Assembly: GCA_963829135.1 (NCBI GenBank)
Contig: CAWHHO010000005.1
Span: forward strand, 806,001 to 870,000
Direction of reading: 5' to 3'
Length of the DNA: 64,000 nucleotides
DNA from: Kumtagia sp963829135
Lineage (GTDB): Bacteria; Pseudomonadota; Alphaproteobacteria; Rhizobiales; Rhizobiaceae
The notes under the pieces are model-generated. The model saw nothing but the letters and a program-made list of their open reading frames with translations, was not told the DNA's origin and ran no database searches. Both the position numbers and the translations under genes were made by a program. Positions 47,188 to 55,565 of this stretch are shown here, in pieces; position 1 is the first letter of the stretch, and each line of letters begins with the position of its first letter.

Positions 47188-48099
47188 TCAGCTCTCGGGC
47201 AATGCACCGCGGCGGCGGCGCATGCGGTCCTTGCCAAGACCGGTCTCATCCAGCAGACCCTTGCGCTTGGCGTCATAGTAATAGCCGGTTTGATAGAGCC
47301 GGTCGGCGCGGTCGTGATTGCCGCCGGCGACCATGAACGCGCCCCGCAGATACTTGACCGAGTACTTCAGATTGGTCTCGGCGTCGAAAAGTCCCTTTGC
47401 CGAGCCCTGATAGCCCATGCCGCGGGCCGTAGCGTGCTTGATCTGCATGAGGCCGTAGTGACCGCGGTTGAATGCCGTCGGGTTGAAATTGCTTTCACGC
47501 CTGACGACACGCCGCACGAGGTCGACCGGCACCTCGTAGATCGCTGCATATTTGTCGATGAGCCGATCGAGGTAGCCGCGCGGATCGCTGCTCTTGGCAT
47601 AGGAAGCCAGCGTGAAAGCAGGGCTGCCCCCATCCGACCCAGCAAGCGCGTTGAGGGCCATGCCCTTGCGTCCGGAAGAACCATCGGCCAGCGGTTGCAC
47701 ACCACTCGCTGAGGCCAGGTCTCCAGCTGGCGCCGCTGCCCGGGGTTGGGGCAAAGGCACCTCGGCCGGTGTGGCAACTGCCGCCATCGCCATCAGGGGA
47801 ACATCTGTCGCCGTATCCGTGTTTTCAGCTGGCGCGGGGCCTGTGCTATCAGCCATAACCGCCGTATCCTTACTCCCGGCGGCCAGCGCGTCGTCCTTTG
47901 CAGATGGTTCGGTCAGTGCGGCGGAAGCGCCACCACCCGATGCCGAAGTTGGCACGACCGCAACGGTTTCCGGCAGCGGAATATCTGTTGGCGCCAGATC
48001 GAAGCTCGCCGAATTATCGTTCTTGGTGGTCTCGCATCCGGTCAGCAACACCGGAGCAAGGCACACGGCCAGAATTAGAAGTTTTTGTTTCAATGGCAA
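47188..48099 (-). CDS. Lytic transglycosylase lipoprotein
   Basis: A 303 aa protein starting at TTG 48099. The signal ends in a lipobox (VLLTGC, Cys 22), so it is a lipoprotein. A long Ala/Pro/Thr-rich linker leads to a C-terminal SLT domain: RGYLDRLIDKYAAIYEVPVDLVRRVVRRESNFNPTAFN with the catalytic Glu in RRESNF, then HYGLMQIKHATARGMGY and NLKYSVKYLRGAFMVAGG. It should cleave peptidoglycan at the envelope. It lies 103 bp upstream of the HtrA-like gene, same direction. Confidence 0.86.
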   Translation of the reverse strand: MPLKQKLLILAVCLAPVLLTGCETTKNDNSASFDLAPTDIPLPETVAVVPTSASGGGASAALTEPSAKDDALAAGSKDTAVMADSTGPAPAENTDTATDVPLMAMAAVATPAEVPLPQPRAAAPAGDLASASGVQPLADGSSGRKGMALNALAGSDGGSPAFTLASYAKSSDPRGYLDRLIDKYAAIYEVPVDLVRRVVRRESNFNPTAFNRGHYGLMQIKHATARGMGYQGSAKGLFDAETNLKYSVKYLRGAFMVAGGNHDRADRLYQTGYYYDAKRKGLLDETGLGKDRMRRRRGALPES

Positions 48100-48265
48100 A
48101 ATTGCTCGCAGCCGTCCGATGCGTTCCTTGCGGTTTACCGATTTTTAATGATTGGGGCAATCCGGTTAAGCTAAATCACGTCATTTCGCCCCGAGGTCGA
48201 CTGTTCGTGCTTTGTACCAGTCGTTCGACTATGCTAGGTTTCCGGCGCAACTGGAAAGGAGAACA

Positions 48266-48829
48266 ATGGCGGCGATGGAACCCGACTGCGGCCATATCGT
48301 CTTTGAAACCGCATTGGGATGGATTGGACTTGGCTGGAGCGCAAACGGCGTGACGCATTTGCAGCTGCCCGAGAAAGACAGGTCTGCGACTGAAACCCGA
48401 CTGCTGGCGCGGGGCGCCTCAAGTGAAGCAGGAAGACCGCCTCCTGCGATAGAGGCTGTGGTCGACGCGCTGATGAACTACGCATCGGGCGAGACGATCG
48501 ACTTTTCGAGCACGCCTCTTGATCTGGCAGGCGCAGACGACTTTCGCCTGGTCATCTACGAGCAAGCCCGCCAACTGGGATATGGCGAGACGACCACTTA
48601 TGGCAGCCTTTGCGAAAGCGCCGGCCACCCGGGAATGGCGCGCGAGACAGGCGCTGCGATGGGCAGCAACCCGGTACCGATCCTCGTGCCATGCCACAGG
48701 GTCCTGGCAGCGGGTGGAAAGATGGGAGGATTTTCCGCCCCCGGCGGCGTTTTCACCAAGCGCCGCCTTCTGGATATGGAACACGCCAGGCCACCCTCAC
48801 CGCCCGGTCAGAGCGCATTCGACTTCTGA
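48266..48829 (+). CDS. ogt: Methylated-DNA-protein cysteine methyltransferase
   Basis: Repairs O6-methylguanine by transferring the methyl group to its own cysteine. The 187 aa protein has the active site PVPILVPCHRVLAAGG, the preceding YGETTTYGSLCESAGHPGMAR helix-turn-helix and GGFSAPGGVFTKRRLLDME at the end. ATG 48266 follows AAAGGAG. It is divergent from the lytic transglycosylase gene. Confidence 0.92.
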   Translation: MAAMEPDCGHIVFETALGWIGLGWSANGVTHLQLPEKDRSATETRLLARGASSEAGRPPPAIEAVVDALMNYASGETIDFSSTPLDLAGADDFRLVIYEQARQLGYGETTTYGSLCESAGHPGMARETGAAMGSNPVPILVPCHRVLAAGGKMGGFSAPGGVFTKRRLLDMEHARPPSPPGQSAFDF

Positions 48830-48861
48830 CCGGTATAATCGGCTAGACCACGCGTCAACGA

Positions 48862-49176
48862 TCAACGGCCAAACAGCAACTCGTCATCATCCAGATCGTA
48901 GTATTTGCATTCGGTAACGTTGCAATTCTTGGTGTCCGCCGCCGGTATCGAGCGCCATTCCGGCCTGGTGCTGGTCTCACAAAAACGCCCATCTGCGACG
49001 TAGCGCCCATAGAGAGGCAGTCCGCCGCGCCCACGCCATCTCATGATCGCCGCACCGTCGCGCAAGATCGTGTCCTGCACTTCCGCACAACTCATGCTTG
49101 TAGAGTTGTAACGCGATATCGCCAGCGCATCGCCAGTGATCAAGGCGAGCCCCAAGGCCAAAAGCAATGTTTTCAT
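48862..49176 (-). CDS. Hypothetical small exported protein
   Basis: A 104 aa protein with a signal peptide (MKTLLLALGLALITGDALAI). The mature part reads SRYNSTSMSCAEVQDTILRDGAAIMRWRG, then LPLYGRYVADGRFCETSTRPEW and IPAADTKNCNVTECKYY, with five cysteines. I recall similar small secreted proteins in other rhizobia, but function is unknown. It converges on ogt with a 32 bp gap. Confidence 0.75.
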   Translation of the reverse strand: MKTLLLALGLALITGDALAISRYNSTSMSCAEVQDTILRDGAAIMRWRGRGGLPLYGRYVADGRFCETSTRPEWRSIPAADTKNCNVTECKYYDLDDDELLFGR

Positions 49177-49471
49177 TGAGAAAGCTCCATAGCTGCATGC
49201 GGTAGCGCTTGCGAACCGCATCCAATATACGTCCCATCCCCCGCAAGAGTTTGTCGCCGTTCAGTCACTTTGTATCACAGCGCCGTGAGACGCCCGTCCA
49301 GTATCCACTTGTTTCAAGTCGAGAAGCCCTCTATACCGACCCACGCATTGAATTTTCGGTCGATCGGTAGCCTCGCGATACTTTCGCATCCGCTGACGTT
49401 CATCTGTAAATTTCGATAGGCCCGCCGGCCGCCCAGTCCGGTCAGAAACGCAGCAATTGCAGGAGAACTAA

Positions 49472-49681
49472 ATGGCTACCGGAACCGTCAAGTGGTTCAA
49501 CACTACGAAAGGCTACGGCTTCATTCAGCCAGACGCCGGTGGTGCGGACGTATTCGTGCATATCTCGGCCGTCGAGCGTGCTGGCATGACCAGCCTCACG
49601 GAAGGCCAGAAGGTGGATTTCGAGATCGAGCAGGACCGCCGCACCGGCAAGTCTGCCGCGGGCAAGCTCACCAAAATCTAA
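49472..49681 (+). CDS. cspA: Cold-shock protein CspA family
   Basis: A 69 aa RNA/DNA chaperone with the RNP-1 and RNP-2 motifs (GTVKWFNTTKGYGFIQPD and DVFVHISAVE). GGAG precedes the ATG. It is preceded by nearly 300 bp without a gene, in line with the long 5' leaders of csp genes, and followed by a good terminator. Confidence 0.95.
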   Translation: MATGTVKWFNTTKGYGFIQPDAGGADVFVHISAVERAGMTSLTEGQKVDFEIEQDRRTGKSAAGKLTKI

Positions 49682-49708
49682 GCGGGACGCCGCTTGGATG
49701 TACTGCGA

Positions 49709-49736
49709 GAAAGGCGGGTATTCCGCCTTTTTCTTT
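49709..49736 (+). terminator. Rho-independent terminator of cspA
   Basis: AAAGGCGG and CCGCCTTT form an 8 bp stem with a short loop, followed by TTCTTT, 28 bp after the stop. Read on the other strand it could also serve the convergent GST gene. Confidence 0.8.
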
Positions 49737-49752
49737 GAGCATCGGCGGGCGC

Positions 49753-50364
49753 CTATCCGACCCAGCCCATGGCGACATGACCGGGATCGCCCTCTACGCG
49801 TTGCAGCCAGGCACTGACGGCCGGATACGCGCCAAGGTCGAACCCGCCTTCATTTGCAACATGCGTGTAACCATAAAGCGCGATATCGGCGATGGTGAGC
49901 GTATCGCCTGCAAAGAACGGCGCCTTCGCCAGATGCGTTTCCATCACCGCCAGCGCCCTGCTGCCACCGGCGAACGTCGATGTCATCCGCTCAGGCGTCG
50001 CGTCGGCAGAACGGTGCGGCAGGATCTTCAGGGCTCGCCGCACCGCAATATACGGCTCATGGCTGTATTGCTCGAAAAACAACCACTGATAGGCCAACGC
50101 TCTGTCATACGCGTCGGTAGGCAGGAAGCGCGTTCCCTCTGCAAGATGCAGCAGGATGGCATTGGATTCCGCCAGGACGCGCCCGTCCTCCAGCTCCAGC
50201 AAGGGCGTCATCCCGTTGGGATTCTTTGCCAGAAACGCAGGGGATTTGGTCCCGTCGGCGCCGAAGCCCACCTCGATATTGCGAAACGGCTTGCCAAGCT
50301 TGGCCAGCAACAGCCGCACCTTGTAGCAATTGCCGCTGATGGTCATTCCGTAAAGGGTAAGCAC
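49753..50364 (-). CDS. Glutathione S-transferase family protein
   Basis: A 203 aa protein. The thioredoxin-like N-terminal domain has LYGMTISGNCYKVRLLLAKLGKPF and the glutathione-binding NPNGMTPLLELEDGRVLAESNAILLHLAEG. The helical C-terminal half ends with DTLTIADIALYGYTHVANEGGFDLGAYPAVSAWLQRVE. The catalytic Ser in ISGNCYK fits beta/theta-like classes. Substrate unknown. Confidence 0.9.
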   Translation of the reverse strand: MLTLYGMTISGNCYKVRLLLAKLGKPFRNIEVGFGADGTKSPAFLAKNPNGMTPLLELEDGRVLAESNAILLHLAEGTRFLPTDAYDRALAYQWLFFEQYSHEPYIAVRRALKILPHRSADATPERMTSTFAGGSRALAVMETHLAKAPFFAGDTLTIADIALYGYTHVANEGGFDLGAYPAVSAWLQRVEGDPGHVAMGWVG

Positions 50365-50458
50365 GCGAACCTCCGTTTAGGGTCGGACCGAACGAAACGC
50401 CTAAGGCGCGCACCGTCCAGCGAATTGTTTTTGTGCAATTATCAGCAGGTGTGATGGG

Positions 50459-51277
50459 TCACGCCGAGAGCGGCACCACATTTGGGTGCGCGCCGATCAA
50501 GTCGGCGAAGATGCGGGGCGAAGCATCCATATCCGTGCCCGCAAGCGCCAAAGGCGCCAGAAAGTCGCCCTGAAACCGATCGGCGCCGGCGGCGAGAGCC
50601 ACGCGCAATTGCGCTTGATTGTCTATGCCTTCGACCTGCACCAGCGCCCCGTGGCGCCGAAGCGTCGTCACCAAAAGACGAAAGCCCCGAGTGAAATCGG
50701 CTTCGCCGGCAATTCGGCGCGTCCATGACGAAGGCAGCCGCACCAGTCGCGGTCTGGCCGAGGGCGCGCGCTCGGCCCACAGCATACTTGCCGATGCGAG
50801 GTCGAGGGCAAACGACATATCGACGCCGTCCAGCATTGCGGCCGGCAGGCGGATGTTGGCCAGGTCGCTCAAATCGAAACATAGCTGCGAGGGCAACAAC
50901 CCTTCATGCGCCGCTTCTGTCAGAAGCGCATCGATCTCGCTATGCGTTCTGCCGATCTCCGCGGTGAGGTTTAGCATCAGTTCCGGGAAAAAGTCATCCG
51001 CGATGATCTGCGTAAGATTGCGGATGGCAAGCCTTCGGCCGATACTGAGGCAAAGCGCGCGGCGTTCTGACGTCAATCCCTCCAGGATTGCAGAAGGCAG
51101 CTGCACACCGCCACGCTCGATCGATATTCCGCATGAAACAGCTACCGGGGACAGCGTCGCGCCATGGCGGGCAAAGACCGGTTGGTACATGCATTTGAGA
51201 CGGTACGGCTCGACAACGCCGAAGGACAGGCCGACCTCGTCGGTTATAATCGCCCGCAGTGCCGCCTCACCGCTCAT
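50459..51277 (-). CDS. Degenerate EAL-domain protein
   Basis: A 272 aa protein with an EAL-like fold but without the catalytic motif: the expected EAL position is occupied by VAVSCGISIER after YQPVFARHGATLSP. Later segments keep family shape (LMLNLTAEIGRTHSEIDALLTEA, CFDLSDLANIRL and VQVEGIDNQAQLRVALAAGADRFQGDFLAPL). The metal-binding residues DD and E of active phosphodiesterases are not evident. It may bind c-di-GMP or a protein partner instead. Confidence 0.75.
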   Translation of the reverse strand: MSGEAALRAIITDEVGLSFGVVEPYRLKCMYQPVFARHGATLSPVAVSCGISIERGGVQLPSAILEGLTSERRALCLSIGRRLAIRNLTQIIADDFFPELMLNLTAEIGRTHSEIDALLTEAAHEGLLPSQLCFDLSDLANIRLPAAMLDGVDMSFALDLASASMLWAERAPSARPRLVRLPSSWTRRIAGEADFTRGFRLLVTTLRRHGALVQVEGIDNQAQLRVALAAGADRFQGDFLAPLALAGTDMDASPRIFADLIGAHPNVVPLSA

Positions 51278-51647
51278 CGCGCAACTCTACGCCCGAAGTT
51301 CGGTTTCGCAGGGCTGACCACGCCAACCGGCGTTGGCCTTTCAGCGCTCGTTTTGTTGATGCTCGGGGTGGGCGCAACGGAAGTTCCGTTTTCCTCGTGA
51401 ATGATGTGGGTCAGGACCGATTTGCGCACGGCGTTGCCCCTCTGCCTGCAAAGGCGCGAGGATATGCATCCAAGCTTTCCCGCGCGTTAACGAAGCCGCG
51501 AATTGAAGATTCGTTGAGGCCAGGCCGAGGATCGCTTGCGCATTCCGCAATGTTCCGACATTAGAACCTCGCCCGCGCGACCTTCGTGAGTGCTGCCGGG
51601 CAGACCCGGCCTCATCTCGGCCTCAACCCCGCTGGAGACATCCTCTC
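51278..51647. other. Intergenic region upstream of aspartate aminotransferase
   Basis: About 370 bp with the divergent promoters of the EAL-like gene and the aminotransferase. No supported gene, repeat or structured RNA is visible. Confidence 0.5.
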
Positions 51648-52850
51648 ATGGCATTCCTTGCCGACGCTCTTTCCCGTGTGAAGCCATCCGCCACCATCGC
51701 GGTCACCCAGAAAGCGCGCGAGTTGAAGGCCAAAGGCCGCGACATCATCGGTCTCGGTGCTGGCGAGCCGGATTTCGATACGCCGGACAATGTCAAGAAT
51801 GCCGCGATCGACGCTATCCGCCGTGGCGAGACGAAGTATCCGCCGGTCTCGGGTATCGCACCGCTGCGCGAGGCGATCGCCAGCAAGTTCAAGCGGGAGA
51901 ACAACCTCGACTACAAGCCAGAGCAGACCATAGTCGGCACTGGCGGCAAGCAGATTCTGTTCAATGCACTGATGGCCACTCTCAATCCCGGAGATGAGGT
52001 GATTATCCCCACGCCTTACTGGGTAAGCTATCCCGAAATGGTGGCGATTTGCGGCGGCAAATCGACCTTCGCACCGACGACCAGCGAGAATGGCTTCAAG
52101 CTGACGGCCGCCGCGCTGGAAAAGGCCATCACGCCGAAGAGCAAGTGGCTGATCCTGAACTCGCCGTCCAACCCGTCCGGCGCCGCCTATACTCATGATG
52201 AGCTCAAGGCGCTCGCGGACGTGCTGTTGAAGCACCCGCAAGTGTGGGTGTTGACCGACGACATGTACGAGCACCTGACCTATGGCGACTTCGTCTTCAC
52301 GACCATCGCCGAGGTCGAACCGAACCTGTACGGTCGCACGCTCACCATGAATGGCGTGTCGAAGGCCTATGCAATGACAGGCTGGCGAATCGGCTATGCG
52401 GCGGGCCCAGTCGAACTGATCAAGGCCATGGACATGATCCAGGGCCAGCAGACCTCGGGGGCCTGCACGATCGCCCAATGGGCGTCCGTAGAGGCGCTGA
52501 ACGGACCGCAGGACTTTGTCGCGAGAAACAAGACGATCTTTCAGAACCGCCGCGATCTCGTCGTGTCGATGCTGAACCAGGCACGCGGCATCGTCTGCCC
52601 GTCGCCGGAAGGTGCGTTCTATGTTTACCCATCCTGTCAGGCACTGATCGGCAAGAAGACAGCTGCGGGCAAAGTGATCAGCAACGACGAGGAATTCTGC
52701 TCGGAACTGCTCGAGTCGGAGGGGGTGGCGGTCGTGTTTGGTACGGCCTTCGGCCTTGGCCCGAACTTCCGCATCTCCTATGCAACGTCGGAGACCCTCC
52801 TCGAGGAAGCCTGCACGCGTATCCAGCGCTTCACCGCAAGCCTGACCTGA
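51648..52850 (+). CDS. aatA: Aspartate aminotransferase (PLP-dependent, class I)
   Basis: Transfers amino groups between aspartate and 2-oxoglutarate. The 400 aa protein has the PLP lysine in SKAYAMTGWRIGYAAGP, LNSPSNPSGAAYTHDELKAL, YEHLTYGDFVF and the Arg of GPNFRISYATS. The start MAFLADALSRVKPSATIAVTQKARELKAKG is typical of alphaproteobacterial AatA. A rho-independent terminator follows. Confidence 0.93.
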   Translation: MAFLADALSRVKPSATIAVTQKARELKAKGRDIIGLGAGEPDFDTPDNVKNAAIDAIRRGETKYPPVSGIAPLREAIASKFKRENNLDYKPEQTIVGTGGKQILFNALMATLNPGDEVIIPTPYWVSYPEMVAICGGKSTFAPTTSENGFKLTAAALEKAITPKSKWLILNSPSNPSGAAYTHDELKALADVLLKHPQVWVLTDDMYEHLTYGDFVFTTIAEVEPNLYGRTLTMNGVSKAYAMTGWRIGYAAGPVELIKAMDMIQGQQTSGACTIAQWASVEALNGPQDFVARNKTIFQNRRDLVVSMLNQARGIVCPSPEGAFYVYPSCQALIGKKTAAGKVISNDEEFCSELLESEGVAVVFGTAFGLGPNFRISYATSETLLEEACTRIQRFTASLT

Positions 52851-52871
52851 TCCGGCCAACCGATCCCGACC

Positions 52872-52901
52872 AAAAGCCCGTCAGCGATTGCCGGGCTTTT
52901 T
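52872..52901 (+). terminator. Rho-independent terminator of aatA
   Basis: AAAAGCCCG and CGGGCTTTTT pair around an 11-base loop, 21 bp after the stop, with a T-run. The form is symmetrical enough to stop the convergent cupin transcript too. Confidence 0.85.
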
Positions 52902-53149
52902 GATTGTCCAATGACTTTCGGGAATGTCATCACTTATGCGCGGGCGACAACGTTGAAGCCAGAGCTCGAAGCGTCGTCTTCCCGGCCAAGGGAGCGCATC
53001 GACCGCAGAGCCGGGACCAGCGCAACCGTCTTTCAGCCTTATCGCGCAAATGCGCAAGTTAGGCGCCTTCGGCGATTTACTGACTGACGACGCGGAAATG
53101 CTTTCGGCAATCTCGACGGTGGGCGCCTAATCACGGAAACCGGAGGAGA

Positions 53150-53545
53150 TCACCGCCCATACTGCTCGTCGGACACCTTCTCCATCCAGTCGGCGGTGAT
53201 GCCATCAAGCGCTTCCTGCATGGCAATATGCGCCATCGCCGTATCCGGCCCAGCGCCGTGCCAATGCTTTTCGCCCGGCTCGAAGGATATGGTGTCGCCC
53301 GCTTTGATCTCCCGAACCGGTTCGCCCCAGCTCTGGACGAGACCTGCGCCGGACACCACGAACAGCGTCTGGCCAAGCGGATGGGTGTGCCACGCCGTGC
53401 GTGCGCCGGGCTCGAACTGAACCATGGCGGCGCGCAGCCGCGCGGGCGCTTCCTTTTCGATGATCGGTGTCATCAGGACGCGACCGGTAAAGTAGGCGTC
53501 GGGGGTAGGCTTGGTTGCGACGCTGCCGCACGCGATGATTTTCAT
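53150..53545 (-). CDS. Cupin-domain protein
   Basis: A 131 aa single-domain cupin. The metal site is in ARTAWHTHPLGQTLFVVSGAG (two His) with the second motif in DTISFEPGEKHWHGAGPDTAMAHIAM. The start MKIIACGSVATKPTPDAYFTGRV and the whole pattern match proteins related to carboxymuconolactone-type or mandelonitrile-lyase-like cupins. The substrate is unknown. Confidence 0.85.
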   Translation of the reverse strand: MKIIACGSVATKPTPDAYFTGRVLMTPIIEKEAPARLRAAMVQFEPGARTAWHTHPLGQTLFVVSGAGLVQSWGEPVREIKAGDTISFEPGEKHWHGAGPDTAMAHIAMQEALDGITADWMEKVSDEQYGR

Positions 53546-53611
53546 GGAACGCCTCCGGGCATCGCTTGGAAAGGGGTGCCAAAGCTAGTGCCGGAACGGT
53601 GAAAGATCAAA

Positions 53612-54157
53612 TCAACGCTGCACGCTCAGCGCCACGGGCGGCGCCCCGAGATTGACGTCGAAGAACTTCTGCAGGCGGTTGGCGAGGCCGTAGTTGGCGA
53701 CGAACCCGTCGCGGGTATGATGCGGTTCGGGCCGGATCACGCCCATGCCGGGCCCGATATCGGCGGCATCGATATAACCGATCCGCAACATCACTTGCGC
53801 CACCTGATAAAGTTTGCCGTCACGGGGACCGTCATCATATGCGCCGAATTCGACCACCGGCGACTTGAAACTGATGCGTCCTTGCCGGGTTTCGCCAGGC
53901 GCAATCCGCGTCATGTACGGAATATCGGGAGTGCCGATTTTCAATCCGGGCGGGATCGGCTGCAATACCTTCTCCACGACCAGAGATCCGTCCCGCAGGT
54001 GCATATAAGCAAGGCCGGCGTCGATGACCGGCTCGCCGCTTGCCGCGCGCGTAAACACGCGATCGAACAGATAGATGTCGTTCGGCATCGTGTTGTGCAC
54101 CGAGTAATCGATCCCGATGACGGTCGACGCGACAATGATGAATTTGGCGGCGAGCAT
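53612..54157 (-). CDS. Candidate immunity protein for the PAAR-metalloprotease
   Basis: A 181 aa protein starting 17 bp after the toxin stop, behind AGGA, in the same direction. An N-terminal hydrophobic segment (MLAAKFIIVASTVIGIDYS) suggests a signal peptide or anchor. The rest is beta-rich (LKIGTPDIPYMTRIAPGETRQGRISFKSPVVEFGAYDD, QVAQVMLRIGYIDAADIG). I recognise no family. Position directly after the effector gene is the usual place for an immunity gene; that role is inference. An exported immunity protein would imply that the toxin acts in or through the periplasm. Confidence 0.55.
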   Translation of the reverse strand: MLAAKFIIVASTVIGIDYSVHNTMPNDIYLFDRVFTRAASGEPVIDAGLAYMHLRDGSLVVEKVLQPIPPGLKIGTPDIPYMTRIAPGETRQGRISFKSPVVEFGAYDDGPRDGKLYQVAQVMLRIGYIDAADIGPGMGVIRPEPHHTRDGFVANYGLANRLQKFFDVNLGAPPVALSVQR

Positions 54158-54173
54158 GGCAGGTTCCTATCGC

Positions 54174-55430
54174 TCAGTATCGTGGGCGCTGAACTTCCTT
54201 GCCCTTCGTGGAGATCCCGAGATCATTGAACTCCTTGCGAAGTTTGTTTTCGGTGAATGGATCTTTGGCGTTGTTTCCAAGCCCCACCGCCTGCAATTCA
54301 TAGCCGGGAGCGGACTGCTTCAGGCCGTCGGCGTCGGTATATTCGACATCGGGGCGGCCATCCGTCGTGCCGTTGGCGTCGTGGTAGGAATGAATCAATT
54401 CGTGCCCGAGCGGAATAGCCGGATCGAAGCTCTGCCAGTCATCGCCATTCGACTTGGTGAAAGCTGGATCGAACTTGACGGTGCTGCCAGATCCGGGACC
54501 AGGCTTGTTGTTTACCGTGTCGTAAAGTCCGTCGTTCCAGTTTGTCGCGCCCTCTCCAGGTCCCTTGCCCGGGGCGGGCATTTTGATGACCACAGGCTTT
54601 CCCGACTTCTCGATGCCCTGGAGCAGGCCAAGACCGGTCGGAGTTTTCGACAGCCGGTCGAGCAGGGCTTGGATGTTTTTGCGGTACTCCGGATCACCTT
54701 CGATCGAGATGTTGGACTTGCCGTCGGCAATCCGCTGTAGGAGCTCCTTGCGCTTCTGTTCGGCCGCCCCTCCAGCACCACCGGCCTTGCCACCACCCGC
54801 CGCGCCACCGCCGGCTCCACCACCTCCGGCTCCGCCAAACCCTTTTCCCCCGCCTCCTGCTCCAACCCCCGCACCGGCGGCACCCCCTGCCCCGCCGGCA
54901 GGCCCTCCCGCGCCACTGCCGGTGTCGCCGATTATGACTCTGAATTCGCCCATGATAATCTTGTCCGGCGGGCCGAATGCCTCAAGGACCGTGTCGCCCA
55001 TACGGCAGGCGGGCAGACCGTTGATCATCACCGTCGGCGAACCGTCGATGACGACGCCAGGGCCGTGCGGCGGCGGCAGCGGGATCGGCGCGGCGTGGAC
55101 ACAAGTGTGGATCGACGCACCACCGGATGCGGAAAGGATTGCCGCCGACATGGCTGCGGCTTCGGCGGCCTTGACAACCTCCTCCGCAGCCTTGGCGGCG
55201 GGAAGGCCGGGCGTGCCGGCAGCCGCGACCGTAGCCGCTTGAGCGGCGGTGACACGCACATCCGATGCAGCCTTCGCGGCCATCAAGCCGCCGGCGGCGG
55301 CGAGCGGCAGGCCCTTCCAGGCGGGCTTGCCTCCGATGAACACATTGAGGCTCGGCGGTCCGGGCATCAGCATGCCGGGCAGCAGGTGAAGCACGTTATC
55401 CAGAATACGTGCGGCAGGACCGGTCGGCAC
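54174..55430 (-). CDS. PAAR-domain protein with NleD-like (M91) metalloprotease toxin domain
   Basis: A 418 aa protein from GTG 55430. Residues about 100-165 form a DUF4150/PAAR-like spike-tip domain (CVHAAPIPLPPPHGPGVVIDG and INGLPACRMGDTVLEAFGPP). A Gly/Ala-rich linker fills about 170-222. The last 195 residues hold the zinc site HELIHSYHD (HExxH at 343-347) and the M91 pattern YELQAVGLGN with DPFTENKLRKEF, as in NleD/HopH effectors. This is the layout of a type VI-secreted specialised effector. No other T6SS gene is in the window. A candidate immunity gene follows 17 bp later. Confidence 0.85.
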   Translation of the reverse strand: MPTGPAARILDNVLHLLPGMLMPGPPSLNVFIGGKPAWKGLPLAAAGGLMAAKAASDVRVTAAQAATVAAAGTPGLPAAKAAEEVVKAAEAAAMSAAILSASGGASIHTCVHAAPIPLPPPHGPGVVIDGSPTVMINGLPACRMGDTVLEAFGPPDKIIMGEFRVIIGDTGSGAGGPAGGAGGAAGAGVGAGGGGKGFGGAGGGGAGGGAAGGGKAGGAGGAAEQKRKELLQRIADGKSNISIEGDPEYRKNIQALLDRLSKTPTGLGLLQGIEKSGKPVVIKMPAPGKGPGEGATNWNDGLYDTVNNKPGPGSGSTVKFDPAFTKSNGDDWQSFDPAIPLGHELIHSYHDANGTTDGRPDVEYTDADGLKQSAPGYELQAVGLGNNAKDPFTENKLRKEFNDLGISTKGKEVQRPRY

Positions 55431-55565
55431 GATGTATCGAACCTCGTTCGCTTGTCAGCCGGATCGTGGACGACCACGCCCGTCGCGTCAACTCGGGCAG
55501 GTCCCTACAAGCAGAACCGGCGGATGTTGCCACCCGCCGGCTCGTATCGACAGCTTGCAGCCGCC

